Positions 51,288-58,885 of a stretch of DNA of 64,000 nt are shown one piece after another. The notes under the pieces were generated by a model. The model saw only the letters and a program-made list of their open reading frames with translations. It was not told the DNA's origin and did no database searches. Location of the stretch: positions 15,906-79,905 of the forward strand of contig CAZCZU010000007.1 in assembly GCA_964503475.1 (NCBI GenBank), written 5' to 3'. Every line of letters starts with the position of its first letter. Positions within the stretch are counted from its first letter, which is position 1. A program made the position numbers and the translations under genes. The stretch comes from CAZCZU01 sp964503475. Its GTDB lineage: Bacteria > Pseudomonadota > Zetaproteobacteria > Mariprofundales > Mariprofundaceae.

Positions 51288-52811
51288 ATGGTGTTTCGTT
51301 TTCTGTTTTTGCTGATACCGCTACTGCTGCTGGCCGGAACGGCCGAGGCCGCCCCCGAGGCGCCGGTCGTCGACGCCTTTTTCGGAAAGCTCAACGGCTA
51401 TCTCGCCTCGGTGATCTTTTACGATGTCTGGCCCGGCGAGCCGAACATGCCGTTCATTGTCGCCTGGCTGGTGGTGGGGGCGGTCTATCTCACCTTCCGT
51501 TTCGGTTTCATCAATCTGCGCATGATGGGGCATGCCTTCCAGGTCATTCGCGGCAAATACCAGTCGAAAGAGGATAAGGGCGAGGTGTCGCCCTTCCAGG
51601 CGCTCAGTGCCGCACTCTCGGCCACCGTGGGGCTGGGCAATATCGCCGGCGTGGCCATTGCCATCGCCATCGGTGGCCCCGGCGCCACCTTCTGGATGAT
51701 CGTGGCCGGCTTCTTCGGCATGACGGCGAAGTTCACCGAAGTCACCCTGGCCCAGACCTACCGCGAGTTTCGCTCCGACGGGCGCGTCATGGGTGGCGCC
51801 ATGGAGTATCTGTCGAAGGGTTTTGCCGAGAAGGGGATGCCGGGGATCGGCAAGGGACTGGCGATTCTGTTCGCCGTGCTTTGTATCGGGGCCTCGATGG
51901 GGGGCGGAAACTCCTTCCAGGTTTCGCAGGCTCTGGGCGCTGTGCAGAACGAACTGCCATTCTTCCAGGAGTTCCCCTGGGTGTTCGGCGTCTTCATGGG
52001 CGGAGCCGTGGCGCTGGTGATTATCGGCGGTATTCGCCGTATTGCCCATGCCGCCGAGGCGATCGTGCCGACCATGGTACTGATCTACCTCTCTGCCTGC
52101 CTGTGGATCATCCTGACCCATCTCGCTGCGATTCCGTCGGCACTGGTCACGATCGTGACGGAGGCCTTCGATCCGACAGCCGTGGCCGGAGGCATGATCG
52201 GTGTGCTGGTGCAGGGATTCAAGCGTGCTGCCTTCTCCAGCGAGGCGGGTATCGGCTCGGCCGCCATTGCCCATTCGGCCGCCTCGGTGCGTTACCCGAT
52301 TCGCCAGGGTTTCGTGGCCCTTTACGAGCCGTTTATCGATACCATCATCATCTGCACCATGACGGCGCTGGTGATCATCCTGACCGGCGTCTGGAATGCA
52401 CCGGAGACCGCAGAGCTGGTCGCCGCCAGCAAGGGGGCGGCACTCACATCGGTTGCCTTCGGTTCGGTGATCGAATGGTTCCCGGTGATCCTGTCGGTTT
52501 CGGTGGTGCTCTTTGCCTACTCGACCATGATCTCGTGGTCCTATTACGGCGAGCGCTGCTGGACCTATGTGTTCGGCGAGCGTTTTTCGATGGTCTACCG
52601 CATCCTGTTCGTCATGGTGGTGGTGCTCTCCTCGCTGGTCAGTGCCGGCAACATCCTCGATTTCAGTGATCTTCTGCTGCTGTCGATGGCCTTCCCGAAC
52701 TTCATCGCCCTCTACCTGTTGCAGGGGCGGGTGGCTGAACAGCTGCGTGATTACCTGGCCCGCCTGAAGAGCGGCGAGCTGGAGCGCGAGGTGCATGAGG
52801 GGGGCGGCTGA
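51288..52811 (+). CDS. Alanine/glycine:cation symporter (AGCS family)
   Basis: A 507-residue transporter with about ten membrane segments. The family signature is clear: ALSAALSATVGLGNIAGVAI, GGPGATFWM, MGGGNSFQVSQA, AFSSEAGIGSAAIAHSAA and WSYYGERC. It imports alanine or glycine with sodium or protons. An N-terminal hydrophobic stretch (FRFLFLLIPLLLLAGTAEAA) looks like a cleavable signal or an extra segment, longer than in many members. GGAGGG lies five bases before the ATG at 51288. Between pgi and this gene a TGCCGA/TCGGCA hairpin at 51207-51222 lacks a T-run. Confidence 0.93.
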   Translation: MVFRFLFLLIPLLLLAGTAEAAPEAPVVDAFFGKLNGYLASVIFYDVWPGEPNMPFIVAWLVVGAVYLTFRFGFINLRMMGHAFQVIRGKYQSKEDKGEVSPFQALSAALSATVGLGNIAGVAIAIAIGGPGATFWMIVAGFFGMTAKFTEVTLAQTYREFRSDGRVMGGAMEYLSKGFAEKGMPGIGKGLAILFAVLCIGASMGGGNSFQVSQALGAVQNELPFFQEFPWVFGVFMGGAVALVIIGGIRRIAHAAEAIVPTMVLIYLSACLWIILTHLAAIPSALVTIVTEAFDPTAVAGGMIGVLVQGFKRAAFSSEAGIGSAAIAHSAASVRYPIRQGFVALYEPFIDTIIICTMTALVIILTGVWNAPETAELVAASKGAALTSVAFGSVIEWFPVILSVSVVLFAYSTMISWSYYGERCWTYVFGERFSMVYRILFVMVVVLSSLVSAGNILDFSDLLLLSMAFPNFIALYLLQGRVAEQLRDYLARLKSGELEREVHEGGG

Positions 52812-52889
52812 TTCGCCCCGCGCCTGAAGCTGGAAAATCGCTGCGTCTTTGTTCAAGCTTCGCATCCCACTATTTTACCGAGGTTGAAC

Positions 52890-53141
52890 ATGGCCCTGAT
52901 GATTACCGATGAGTGCATCAACTGTGCAGTCTGCGAGCCCGAATGCCCCAATGAGGCGATTTACGAGGGTGAGGAGATTTACGAAATCGATCCCGCGCGC
53001 TGTACCGAGTGCGTCGGCCATTTCGACGAACCGCAGTGTCAGCTGGTCTGTCCGGTCGACTGCATCCCGAGCGACCCTGAGCGGGTTGAGTCGCACGAGC
53101 AACTGCTGGAGAAGTACAAGCACCTGACGGGCAAGGGCTGA
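52890..53141 (+). CDS. YfhL-type 4Fe-4S ferredoxin
   Basis: An 83-residue ferredoxin for two 4Fe-4S clusters. The first set of cysteines is CINCAVCEPECP and the second CTECVGHFDEPQCQLVCPVD, with the longer spacing (eight residues between second and third Cys) and C-terminal extension seen in YfhL and related Alvin-type ferredoxins. It carries low-potential electrons; partners are not evident. The ATG at 52890 has GAGG six bases upstream. Its stop overlaps the start of gmk by one base. Confidence 0.93.
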   Translation: MALMITDECINCAVCEPECPNEAIYEGEEIYEIDPARCTECVGHFDEPQCQLVCPVDCIPSDPERVESHEQLLEKYKHLTGKG

Positions 53142-53692
53142 TGGCCGGACGCCTGTTTATCGTCTCCGGCCCTTCCGGAGCCGGCAAATCGAGCCTTTGT
53201 GCGGCTCTGCTGGAGCGCTGCGAAGCACTGCAGCTCTCGATCTCCTGCACGACGCGCACGCCGAGGCCCGGAGAGCAGGATGGGCGCGAATACCATTTCC
53301 TCTCCGTCCCGGCCTTCGAGCGCCAGCGCGATGCCGGCGCCTTTCTGGAGTGGGCCAATGTGCATGGCAATCTGTACGGCACGCGCCAGAGCGATGTCGA
53401 GCATGCCCTGAATCAGGGTGCCGACGTGCTGCTGGAGATCGACTGGCAGGGGGCGGCCCAGGTGGCCGAGCGCATGCCGGAAGCCGTACGCATCTTTATC
53501 CTGCCACCATCGCTTGAGACGTTGCGCGAGCGTTTGACCGGACGCGGTCAGGATAATGCTGCCGTGATCGAGCGCCGTGTGGCGGCAGCCGAAGAGGAGA
53601 TGAGCCATGCCGACGAGGCGCATCACCGGGTGGTGAATGCCGATTTCGATACGGCACTGGCCGAACTGCTGCATCTGTTCCGTTGTTCCTGA
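53141..53692 (+). CDS. gmk: Guanylate kinase
   Basis: A 183-residue kinase that phosphorylates GMP to GDP with ATP. It begins with the P-loop LFIVSGPSGAGKSSLCAAL, followed by ISCTTRTPRPGEQDGREYHF, LEWANVHGNLYGT and LLEIDWQGAAQV. The ATG overlaps the ferredoxin stop (TGATGG). The next genes, rpoZ and spoT, give the same order as gmk-rpoZ-spoT in E. coli, a cluster centred on guanine nucleotides. Confidence 0.97.
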   Translation: MAGRLFIVSGPSGAGKSSLCAALLERCEALQLSISCTTRTPRPGEQDGREYHFLSVPAFERQRDAGAFLEWANVHGNLYGTRQSDVEHALNQGADVLLEIDWQGAAQVAERMPEAVRIFILPPSLETLRERLTGRGQDNAAVIERRVAAAEEEMSHADEAHHRVVNADFDTALAELLHLFRCS

Positions 53693-53714
53693 GCCCGCAA
53701 GGCTCGTTCCGTTC

Positions 53715-53742
53715 GTGACATTTTTATGACAATTGCTATGCT
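53715..53742 (+). promoter_or_regulatory. Candidate sigma-70 promoter for rpoZ
   Basis: GTGACA (53715-53720; five of six match TTGACA) and TATGCT (53737-53742; four of six match TATAAT) are separated by 16 bases in a short AT-rich stretch between gmk and rpoZ. The start codon of rpoZ is about 29 bp from the -10 box. GGAGG lies 10 bases before the ATG. Confidence 0.5.
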
Positions 53743-53770
53743 CGCCACATTACCCGGAGGTTAGATATTC

Positions 53771-54022
53771 ATGGCACGCGTGACCGTTGAAGATTGCATT
53801 CGTTACTATCCCAATCGCTTCGAACTGGTGCTGCTGGCATCGCGTCGGGCGCGCCAGCTGATGGGTGGCATGGAGAGCGTTCTCGATGACGAGCCGCACA
53901 AGCCGGCTGTCCAGGCCCTGAAAGAGATGGGTGCCGGGCATGTTTCCTGGGAGGGCGTATTCGAGCTGGAAGAGCGCGAGCGTGCCCGCCTGCAGGGTCA
54001 ATCCGAGGACGAGGCTGCCTGA
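53771..54022 (+). CDS. rpoZ: RNA polymerase omega subunit
   Basis: An 83-residue protein with the omega signature ARVTVEDCIRYYPNRFELVL followed by ASRRARQL, then a helical middle and a charged C-terminus. Omega helps assemble the beta-prime subunit and takes part in binding of ppGpp to RNA polymerase, which fits its place just before spoT. A likely promoter and a GGAGG site precede it, and a weak terminator follows. Confidence 0.95.
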   Translation: MARVTVEDCIRYYPNRFELVLLASRRARQLMGGMESVLDDEPHKPAVQALKEMGAGHVSWEGVFELEERERARLQGQSEDEAA

Positions 54023-54023
54023 T

Positions 54024-54049
54024 TGCGCATGTGCGCAGCCCCCTTTTTT
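54024..54049 (+). terminator. Possible terminator after rpoZ
   Basis: TGCGCA and TGCGCA form a short palindromic hairpin immediately after the rpoZ stop, followed by GCCCCC and a run of six Ts, then more pyrimidines. The stem is short, so partial termination before spoT is more likely than complete. Confidence 0.45.
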
Positions 54050-54166
54050 CCTCTTTTTCACCGATATTCATGATGCCGGCTTACGGCGAGCTTTGTCGTG
54101 CTGATTTGTTGCCGTTCCGGCAAAAAGCAGCCGTGCAAATCCGGCGTCTTGCGGCGTCAATTTTGA

Positions 54167-54182
54167 GGGCCATGCATGGCCC
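54167..54182. promoter_or_regulatory. Perfect 16-bp palindrome upstream of spoT
   Basis: GGGCCATGCATGGCCC is fully self-complementary and lies 65 bp upstream of the spoT start in a 225-bp non-coding gap. It has no T-run. It could be a binding site for a dimeric regulator or a hairpin in the leader of the spoT message. I found no second copy nearby. Confidence 0.4.
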
Positions 54183-54247
54183 GTGCGGAAGGGCGGAATG
54201 AATCAGCACTTCCTTAGGGAGGGAATGCCGGCAAGCGGATACTCCGC

Positions 54248-56404
54248 ATGAGCCGCATTTTCGAAATTACCGAGAAGGTGCAGGCCTATGTACCCAAGGC
54301 CGATGTCGAACTGATCAATCGCGCCTATGTCTTCGCCGCCCAGGCGCATGCCGAGCAGCGCCGCCGTTCCGGCGAGCTGTATATTATCCACCCCCTTGCC
54401 GTGGCCAATATCCTGGCCAGCCTGCGCCTGGATGTGGCCAGTATTGCCACCGGCCTTCTGCACGACACAGTCGAGGATACGCACGTCACTCTGGAAGATG
54501 TGCGCGAACGCTTTGGCGACGATATCGCCAAGCTGGTCGATGGCGTCACCAAGATCGGCCAGATTCATTTTCGTTCATCCGAGCACAAGCAGGCGGAAAA
54601 TTTCCGCAAGATGATCCTGGCTACAGCCCAGGATCTGCGCGTGCTTCTGGTCAAGCTGGCCGATCGCCTGCACAACATGCGCACGCTGGGTTTCGTGCCC
54701 GATCACAAGCGGCGCGCTATTTCCGAAGAGACCATGCAGCTCTATGCACCGCTGGCGCATCGGCTGGGCATGCACTGGATCAAGCAGGAGATGGAGGATC
54801 TCGGTTTCTCCTATCTCGATCCGGATGGCTACCACGATCTGCTCGACAAGCTGAAAGATCAGCTCGATTTCCTGCACCAGACACGCGAGCGGCTGGAGGG
54901 CGTGCTGCAGGAGGCGTTGCACCGGCAGGGGCTTACCGCCACGGTACAGGGGCGCATGAAGCACCTCTTCAGCCTGCACCAGAAGATGAAGCGCAAGCAC
55001 ATCAGCTTCGATGAGATTTACGACATCGTCGCCTTCCGTGTCATCGTCGAGGATACCCCGGCCTGTTATCACGCGCTGGGCATGATTCACAGCCTCTATC
55101 GTCCGGTGCCGGGCCGCTTCAAGGATTATATTGCCCTGCCCAAGCCGAACGGTTACCAGTCGCTGCATACCTCGGTGATCGGGCCGGACAACCATCGCAT
55201 CGAGATCCAGATTCGCACCGAATCGATGCATCGCTATGCCGAGGACGGTGTGGCGGCCCACTGGCTCTACAAGGGCGACAAGGTCAAGCGCCAGGACCAG
55301 CGCGATTTCAAATGGCTGAAGCAGCTGACCGAGCTGCTGTACGAGACCGAGAATCCGGGCGAGTTCATGGAGAACGTGCGCCTCGACCTGTTCGTGCAGG
55401 AGGTGTTTGTTTTCAGCCGCGATGGCGATATCTATGCCTTGCCGCGTGGCGCCCGGCCGCTCGATTTCGCCTATGCCGTGCATACCGATGTGGGGCATCA
55501 CTGCATCGGTGTGCGTATCAACGGCGAGCTGGCCGATTTCCAGACCCGGTTGCGCAACGGCGACCAGATCGAGGTGCTGACCTGCCCCGAGCAGACCCCA
55601 AGCCAGCAGTGGCTCAAATACGTCAAGACGCCGCGTGCCCGTCAGGCGATCCGCCAGTTTTTCCGCCGCCAGGAGCATGAGGCGAGTGTCGCCATGGGGG
55701 CAAGAATTCTGCGCGAGGTGCTGCAGCGCGAGGTGCCGGAGCAGGTGCTGGCCCAGTTCGAATGCGACAGCGAAGAGCTGCTCAAGGCCAAGATCGGCCG
55801 TGGTGACCTGCCGCTGGACGAGTTGCTGCACGCCATGGATCAGGATGGCTCCAGGCCGCTCTATCTGAAGGGGCTCACCGGAACGCTGTTGCAGGCCGCC
55901 AGTTGCTGCCATCCGATTCCGGGTGATGCCGTACTCGGCACCTTCGTCAAGGGCAAGGGCATGGTGATCCATTACCGCGATTGCCCCAATGTCAGCAGCC
56001 AGGAGCGCGAGCAGTGGCTGGAGGTCAACTGGAAGCCGGAGGAGGGCAAACTCTATCCGACCGGTGTCGAGGTGCTGACCCGCAACCAGCGCGGCATGCT
56101 GGCCGCGGTCTCGGGCCAGATTGCCGAGGAGAGCGCCAATATCGACGATTTGAAGATCGAGCAGCGGGCCGGTTCCATGACCTCGCTCAATTTGCTGGTC
56201 GAGGTCGAGGATCGCCGTCATCTGGCGCATGTGCTGCGCCAGATCAAGAGACTCGACGGCGTGATCAAGGTGCAGCGGCGCAACCGCCCCGAGATTGCCC
56301 GCCCCCCCACACACGGGATTGGCGGTGTGCTCAAGGGCATGGTTTCGATCGGGCGACGCAAGCTGTGGCGTTCACGTACAACGGATTCCTCCAAGGAGAA
56401 GTAG
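54248..56404 (+). CDS. spoT: Bifunctional (p)ppGpp synthetase/hydrolase
   Basis: A 718-residue RelA/SpoT protein with all domains: an HD hydrolase domain (YIIHPLAVANIL and GLLHDTVEDTH near residues 45-80), a synthetase domain (FRVIVEDTPACYHALG, RFKDYIALPKPNGYQSLHT near 263-310), a TGS domain (from about 379), the CCHPIPGD region and a C-terminal ACT domain (about 607-690). Both catalytic centres look intact, so it should make and destroy the stringent-response alarmone. The length matches SpoT. The ribosome site is weak. ridA starts four bases after its stop. Confidence 0.96.
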   Translation: MSRIFEITEKVQAYVPKADVELINRAYVFAAQAHAEQRRRSGELYIIHPLAVANILASLRLDVASIATGLLHDTVEDTHVTLEDVRERFGDDIAKLVDGVTKIGQIHFRSSEHKQAENFRKMILATAQDLRVLLVKLADRLHNMRTLGFVPDHKRRAISEETMQLYAPLAHRLGMHWIKQEMEDLGFSYLDPDGYHDLLDKLKDQLDFLHQTRERLEGVLQEALHRQGLTATVQGRMKHLFSLHQKMKRKHISFDEIYDIVAFRVIVEDTPACYHALGMIHSLYRPVPGRFKDYIALPKPNGYQSLHTSVIGPDNHRIEIQIRTESMHRYAEDGVAAHWLYKGDKVKRQDQRDFKWLKQLTELLYETENPGEFMENVRLDLFVQEVFVFSRDGDIYALPRGARPLDFAYAVHTDVGHHCIGVRINGELADFQTRLRNGDQIEVLTCPEQTPSQQWLKYVKTPRARQAIRQFFRRQEHEASVAMGARILREVLQREVPEQVLAQFECDSEELLKAKIGRGDLPLDELLHAMDQDGSRPLYLKGLTGTLLQAASCCHPIPGDAVLGTFVKGKGMVIHYRDCPNVSSQEREQWLEVNWKPEEGKLYPTGVEVLTRNQRGMLAAVSGQIAEESANIDDLKIEQRAGSMTSLNLLVEVEDRRHLAHVLRQIKRLDGVIKVQRRNRPEIARPPTHGIGGVLKGMVSIGRRKLWRSRTTDSSKEK

Positions 56405-56407
56405 AAG

Positions 56408-56788
56408 ATGCAGGTCATTCATTCGGATAACGCACCCAAGGCCGTCGGCCCGTATAGCCAGGCCATCCTGTGCCAGAATACGCTCTACGCCTCGGGCCAG
56501 ATCGGGCTCGATCCGGCAAGCGGCAAACTGGTCGGCGATGATGTCGAAAGCCAGGCACGCCAGGTCACCCGTAATCTCACGGCTGTTCTGGAGGCGGCGG
56601 GCGCCACCATCGACGATATCCTGAAGGTGAACATCTTCCTGACCGACATGGGCGACTTTCCCCTGGTCAACGAAATCTACGCCGCATGGCTGGGCGAGCA
56701 CCGCCCGGCGCGTGCCACGGTAGCCGTGGCGGCACTGCCGCTGGGGGCGAAGGTGGAGATGGATCTGGTAGCCAAGGTCCTCGGCTAG
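56408..56788 (+). CDS. ridA: RidA-family enamine/imine deaminase
   Basis: A 126-residue RidA/YjgF/UK114 protein. Motifs: GPYSQAILCQNTLYASGQIG, LKVNIFLTDMGDF and the end RPARATVAVAALPLGAKVEM with the active-site Arg and Glu. It hydrolyses reactive enamines such as 2-aminoacrylate made by PLP enzymes. AAGGAG within the end of spoT lies nine bases before the ATG, so it is in the spoT operon. Confidence 0.95.
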   Translation: MQVIHSDNAPKAVGPYSQAILCQNTLYASGQIGLDPASGKLVGDDVESQARQVTRNLTAVLEAAGATIDDILKVNIFLTDMGDFPLVNEIYAAWLGEHRPARATVAVAALPLGAKVEMDLVAKVLG

Positions 56789-56891
56789 TCGCTACAGATT
56801 TTCGACTCAGAAATTGCAATAAGTGGCCGCATTCTTGCTTGCTTGAAATGGCTGTGAAAATTGTGTGGACCGTCACATTTTTTTTTGTAGG

Positions 56892-56922
56892 TTGCAAGTC
56901 AAACCAGTGCTTATTCTATATT
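56892..56922 (+). promoter_or_regulatory. Possible promoter of the barrel/glycine-rich operon
   Basis: TTGCAA (56892-56897) and TATATT (56917-56922) are 19 bases apart, somewhat long, in an AT-rich stretch ending at the ribosome site AAGGAAGGG. A run of nine Ts (56878-56886) lies directly upstream and could act as an UP element or vary in length. No other promoter-like sequence in the gap is better. Confidence 0.35.
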
Positions 56923-56949
56923 CGCAAATGGTTATGAAGGAAGGGAATT

Positions 56950-57753
56950 ATGACTAATTTGAAACCAGCAATGGTTCTGATGGCCTTTGTAATGGCCATG
57001 CTGCCGGGCCTTGCCCAGGCACAGCAGCAGGAAGCACGTACGTCCGTGTCTTATGTCGACTGGGCGGCGACGCTGCCGGCGGCATCGTTTGGTGCACCAC
57101 TGGCATTTGGTGCCCAGTGGGGGCAGGCATTCATCGGCCTGGCGGGTTCCGACGGCACCGGCAATTACAACAAGACGGATGGTTCAGCTGCTGTTGGTCT
57201 CGGCCTGGGCAATGCCCAGGAACTGGTCGGCCTCGAGGTCGATGTCACTTTCAATAGTCTGCGTAACAAACCCAACGAGAAGGCGCTCAGCACCGGTGCA
57301 TTATCGCTCAAGCTGCATCGCGTTCTGGGGAACGGCTTCGGTGTCGCCCTGGGTATGGACAGCGTCGCGCACTGGGGCTTTAAAGCTGCCAATGCAAAGC
57401 CCAGCAGCTACCTTGCACTGAGTAAGGTGATCGAACTGAAGCCGAACAGCCCGTACTTTCTGGTGCTGAGTGGTGGTGTGGGCAATGGCCAGTATCAGAA
57501 CAAGGCATTCCAGTTGAATACGCCGAATGTCGATTTTAACAAGATCGGCGGCTTCGGCAGTGCGGCTCTCTATGTACATCCGCAGGTATCGCTGGTGGCG
57601 GGTTATGCCGGTCAGAACCTGAGTGCCGGTGTCTCGCTGGTACCGTTGCATAATCTGCCGGTGGTGCTGACGCTTGGCGCGACCGATCTGCAGAAGAAAT
57701 ACGGCACCAAGGCCCACTTTGTTGCGGCTCTTGGCTACGCCATCAGTTTTTAA
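56950..57753 (+). CDS. Outer-membrane beta-barrel protein of unknown family
   Basis: A 267-residue protein with a signal peptide (MVLMAFVMAMLPGLAQA, cleavage likely after AQA). The mature part is built of alternating strands such as AAVGLGLGNAQELVGLEVDV, GFGVALGMDSVAHW, GSAALYVHPQVSLVAGYAG and the end HFVAALGYAISF; the terminal Phe is the usual barrel-assembly signal. The next gene, for a glycine-rich secreted protein, follows after 11 bases, and a strong terminator closes the pair. I do not recognise a named family; a porin-like or secretion role for the partner is possible. Confidence 0.8.
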   Translation: MTNLKPAMVLMAFVMAMLPGLAQAQQQEARTSVSYVDWAATLPAASFGAPLAFGAQWGQAFIGLAGSDGTGNYNKTDGSAAVGLGLGNAQELVGLEVDVTFNSLRNKPNEKALSTGALSLKLHRVLGNGFGVALGMDSVAHWGFKAANAKPSSYLALSKVIELKPNSPYFLVLSGGVGNGQYQNKAFQLNTPNVDFNKIGGFGSAALYVHPQVSLVAGYAGQNLSAGVSLVPLHNLPVVLTLGATDLQKKYGTKAHFVAALGYAISF

Positions 57754-57764
57754 GGAGTCATAGC

Positions 57765-58109
57765 ATGAATATAATTGTACGTAATATCGCGCTGGCAGCA
57801 TTTGCCATCTCAGTGGCTGCTCCTGCAGCAATGGCAACGGGCAGCGGTGCCGGGACTCCCCTGACTGGTGGCGGAAGTATGTCGTCGGGCATGTTTGCTC
57901 CTAGTGGCGGCGGCGGCGGTGGTGGCGCTGGCGGCTTCGGCGGCGGACTTGGTGGCTCAGGTCTTGGCGCCGCTGGCCAAGGCGGCGGCTTCGGCGGCGG
58001 CCAAGGCGGCCAAGGCGGCCAAGGCGGCCAAGGCGGCCAAGGCGAAGGCGGCCAAGGCGAAGGCGGCCAAGGCGAAGGCGGCTATAATCTTAATATGAAC
58101 CGGTTCTGA
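57765..58109 (+). CDS. Glycine-rich secreted repeat protein
   Basis: A 114-residue protein with a signal peptide (NIALAAFAISVAAPAAMA) and a mature part that is about half glycine: GGGGGGGAGGFGGGLGGSG, then repeats GGQ (five times) and GGQGE (about three times), ending YNLNMNRF. AAGGAGT precedes the ATG. It shares a transcription unit with the barrel protein upstream and is followed by a strong terminator. Such proteins often form extracellular fibres, matrix or cell-wall-like material, but nothing here proves that. The repeats are a DNA minisatellite, so length may vary between strains. Confidence 0.75.
   Translation: MNIIVRNIALAAFAISVAAPAAMATGSGAGTPLTGGGSMSSGMFAPSGGGGGGGAGGFGGGLGGSGLGAAGQGGGFGGGQGGQGGQGGQGGQGEGGQGEGGQGEGGYNLNMNRF
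57996..58082 (+). repeat. Minisatellite in the glycine-rich gene
   Basis: Five perfect copies of the 9-bp unit GGCGGCCAA (57996-58040) are followed by two perfect 15-bp units GGCGAAGGCGGCCAA and most of a third (58041-58082). All are multiples of three, so changes in copy number keep the reading frame and only lengthen or shorten the Gly-Gly-Gln(-Gly-Glu) region. Confidence 0.9.
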
Positions 58110-58133
58110 AGGGCGGCGGGCAACATGATGAAA

Positions 58134-58160
58134 GAGGGCGGTTTTCCGCCCTCTTTTTTT
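58134..58160 (+). terminator. Strong terminator after the glycine-rich gene
   Basis: GAGGGCGG and CCGCCCTC pair around TTTT and are followed by seven Ts on the plus strand, 25 bases after the stop codon. This closes the two-gene operon. Confidence 0.92.
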
Positions 58161-58186
58161 ATCGGCGCTGAAATCGTCGCGCATCG

Positions 58187-58214
58187 AAAGGGGGCAGCTT
58201 CGGCTGCCCCTTTT
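58187..58214. terminator. Bidirectional terminator-like hairpin
   Basis: A stem of 12 bp (AAAGGGGGCAGC with GCTGCCCCTTTT, one G-T pair) around a TTCG loop. It ends in four Ts on the plus strand and three As on the other side, so it could work in both directions. It is the second terminator in a row after the glycine-rich gene. Confidence 0.75.
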
Positions 58215-58508
58215 GCGTGCATGGAAGCAAGGCATGACGGCTCATCGAGCCTTCGAAGTCATGGATTGACGCCATAGGCTGAGAAGGCGGCAGGGATATT
58301 CCTCGTGGCGCTAAAAGCCAGGAGGTGGCGGTGAATGCAGCCGTGATATTGCTCCTGCTGTTTGCACACCCGGGAGCGCCCGGAGCGAGCAGGCGACCAG
58401 CCATCATGATGCAAGGAATGAGGTGCTTTTCGTCACGTTTTGGGCCGAACAGGAACGCAAACGGACAGCTCGACTACATGCAGGGGTGTGCAATGGACAG
58501 GGATCAAC
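58215..58508. other. Gene-free segment between terminators, possible ncRNA
   Basis: About 290 bp bounded on both sides by strong hairpins. It has internal pairing, for example CATGAC...GTCATG enclosing GGCTC/GAGCC (58232-58262), and CCTGCT...AGCAGG enclosing CCGGG/CCCGG near 58360-58402. A short frame from GTG at 58331 (site AGGAGG) would give about 69 residues with a hydrophobic start but runs into the terminator and has no recognisable sequence. I see neither tmRNA, RNase P RNA nor a known riboswitch here. Confidence 0.4.
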
Positions 58509-58538
58509 AAAAAAAGGCGCCCATTGGGCGCCTTTTTT
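58509..58538. terminator. Perfect bidirectional terminator beside rpmB
   Basis: A perfect 13-bp stem, six As with GGCGCCC, and GGGCGCC with six Ts, around ATT. It gives a T-run on both strands. On the minus strand it ends rpmB, 25 bases after its stop. On the plus strand it would end whatever is transcribed from 58215-58508. Confidence 0.92.
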
Positions 58539-58562
58539 AATCGGAAACGATGTTACCCCTGC

Positions 58563-58754
58563 TTAGGCAGCTTTCTGCACCTTGCCGGAACGCAGGCAGC
58601 TCGTGCAGACCTTAACCGCACGGACCTGGCCGGAAACGATGGCGCGAACCTTTTTCAGGTTCGGCAGAAAACGGCGGCGGGTCACATTGTGGGCGTGACT
58701 GACATTATTGCCACTCATCGGGCCTTTTCCGCATACTTCACAACGCTTTGCCAT
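58563..58754 (-). CDS. rpmB: 50S ribosomal protein L28 (four-cysteine form)
   Basis: A 63-residue L28: AKRCEVCGKGPMSGNNVSHA, RRRFLPNLKKVR and a C-terminus CTSCLRSGKVQK. The two CxxC pairs make it the zinc-binding form, shorter than the 78-residue zinc-free form of E. coli and close in size to that of Gram-positives. The ATG at 58754 has GGAGG a few bases upstream. The usual partner rpmG (L33) is not next to it; a terminator follows at once. It is divergent from recG. Confidence 0.93.
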   Translation of the reverse strand: MAKRCEVCGKGPMSGNNVSHAHNVTRRRFLPNLKKVRAIVSGQVRAVKVCTSCLRSGKVQKAA

Positions 58755-58885
58755 GGTCGTACCTCCGTAAAACGGCCCGCACTTTAGCCGCAGCGACTTC
58801 GGGATACAAGTAAAAAGTCGGACATAATCGGGCATTAGGCTGCATCGGTATTGAGCAGGCCGCCATTCTAGGCCAAGATCAGCCC

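Noticed and set aside
57996..58082. Short repeats as a CRISPR array
   Set aside because: The units are 9 and 15 bp without spacers, in frame within a glycine-rich gene; this is a coding minisatellite.
58215..58508. tmRNA, RNase P RNA or 6S RNA
   Set aside because: None of the conserved sequence blocks of these RNAs could be found; only unspecific hairpins.
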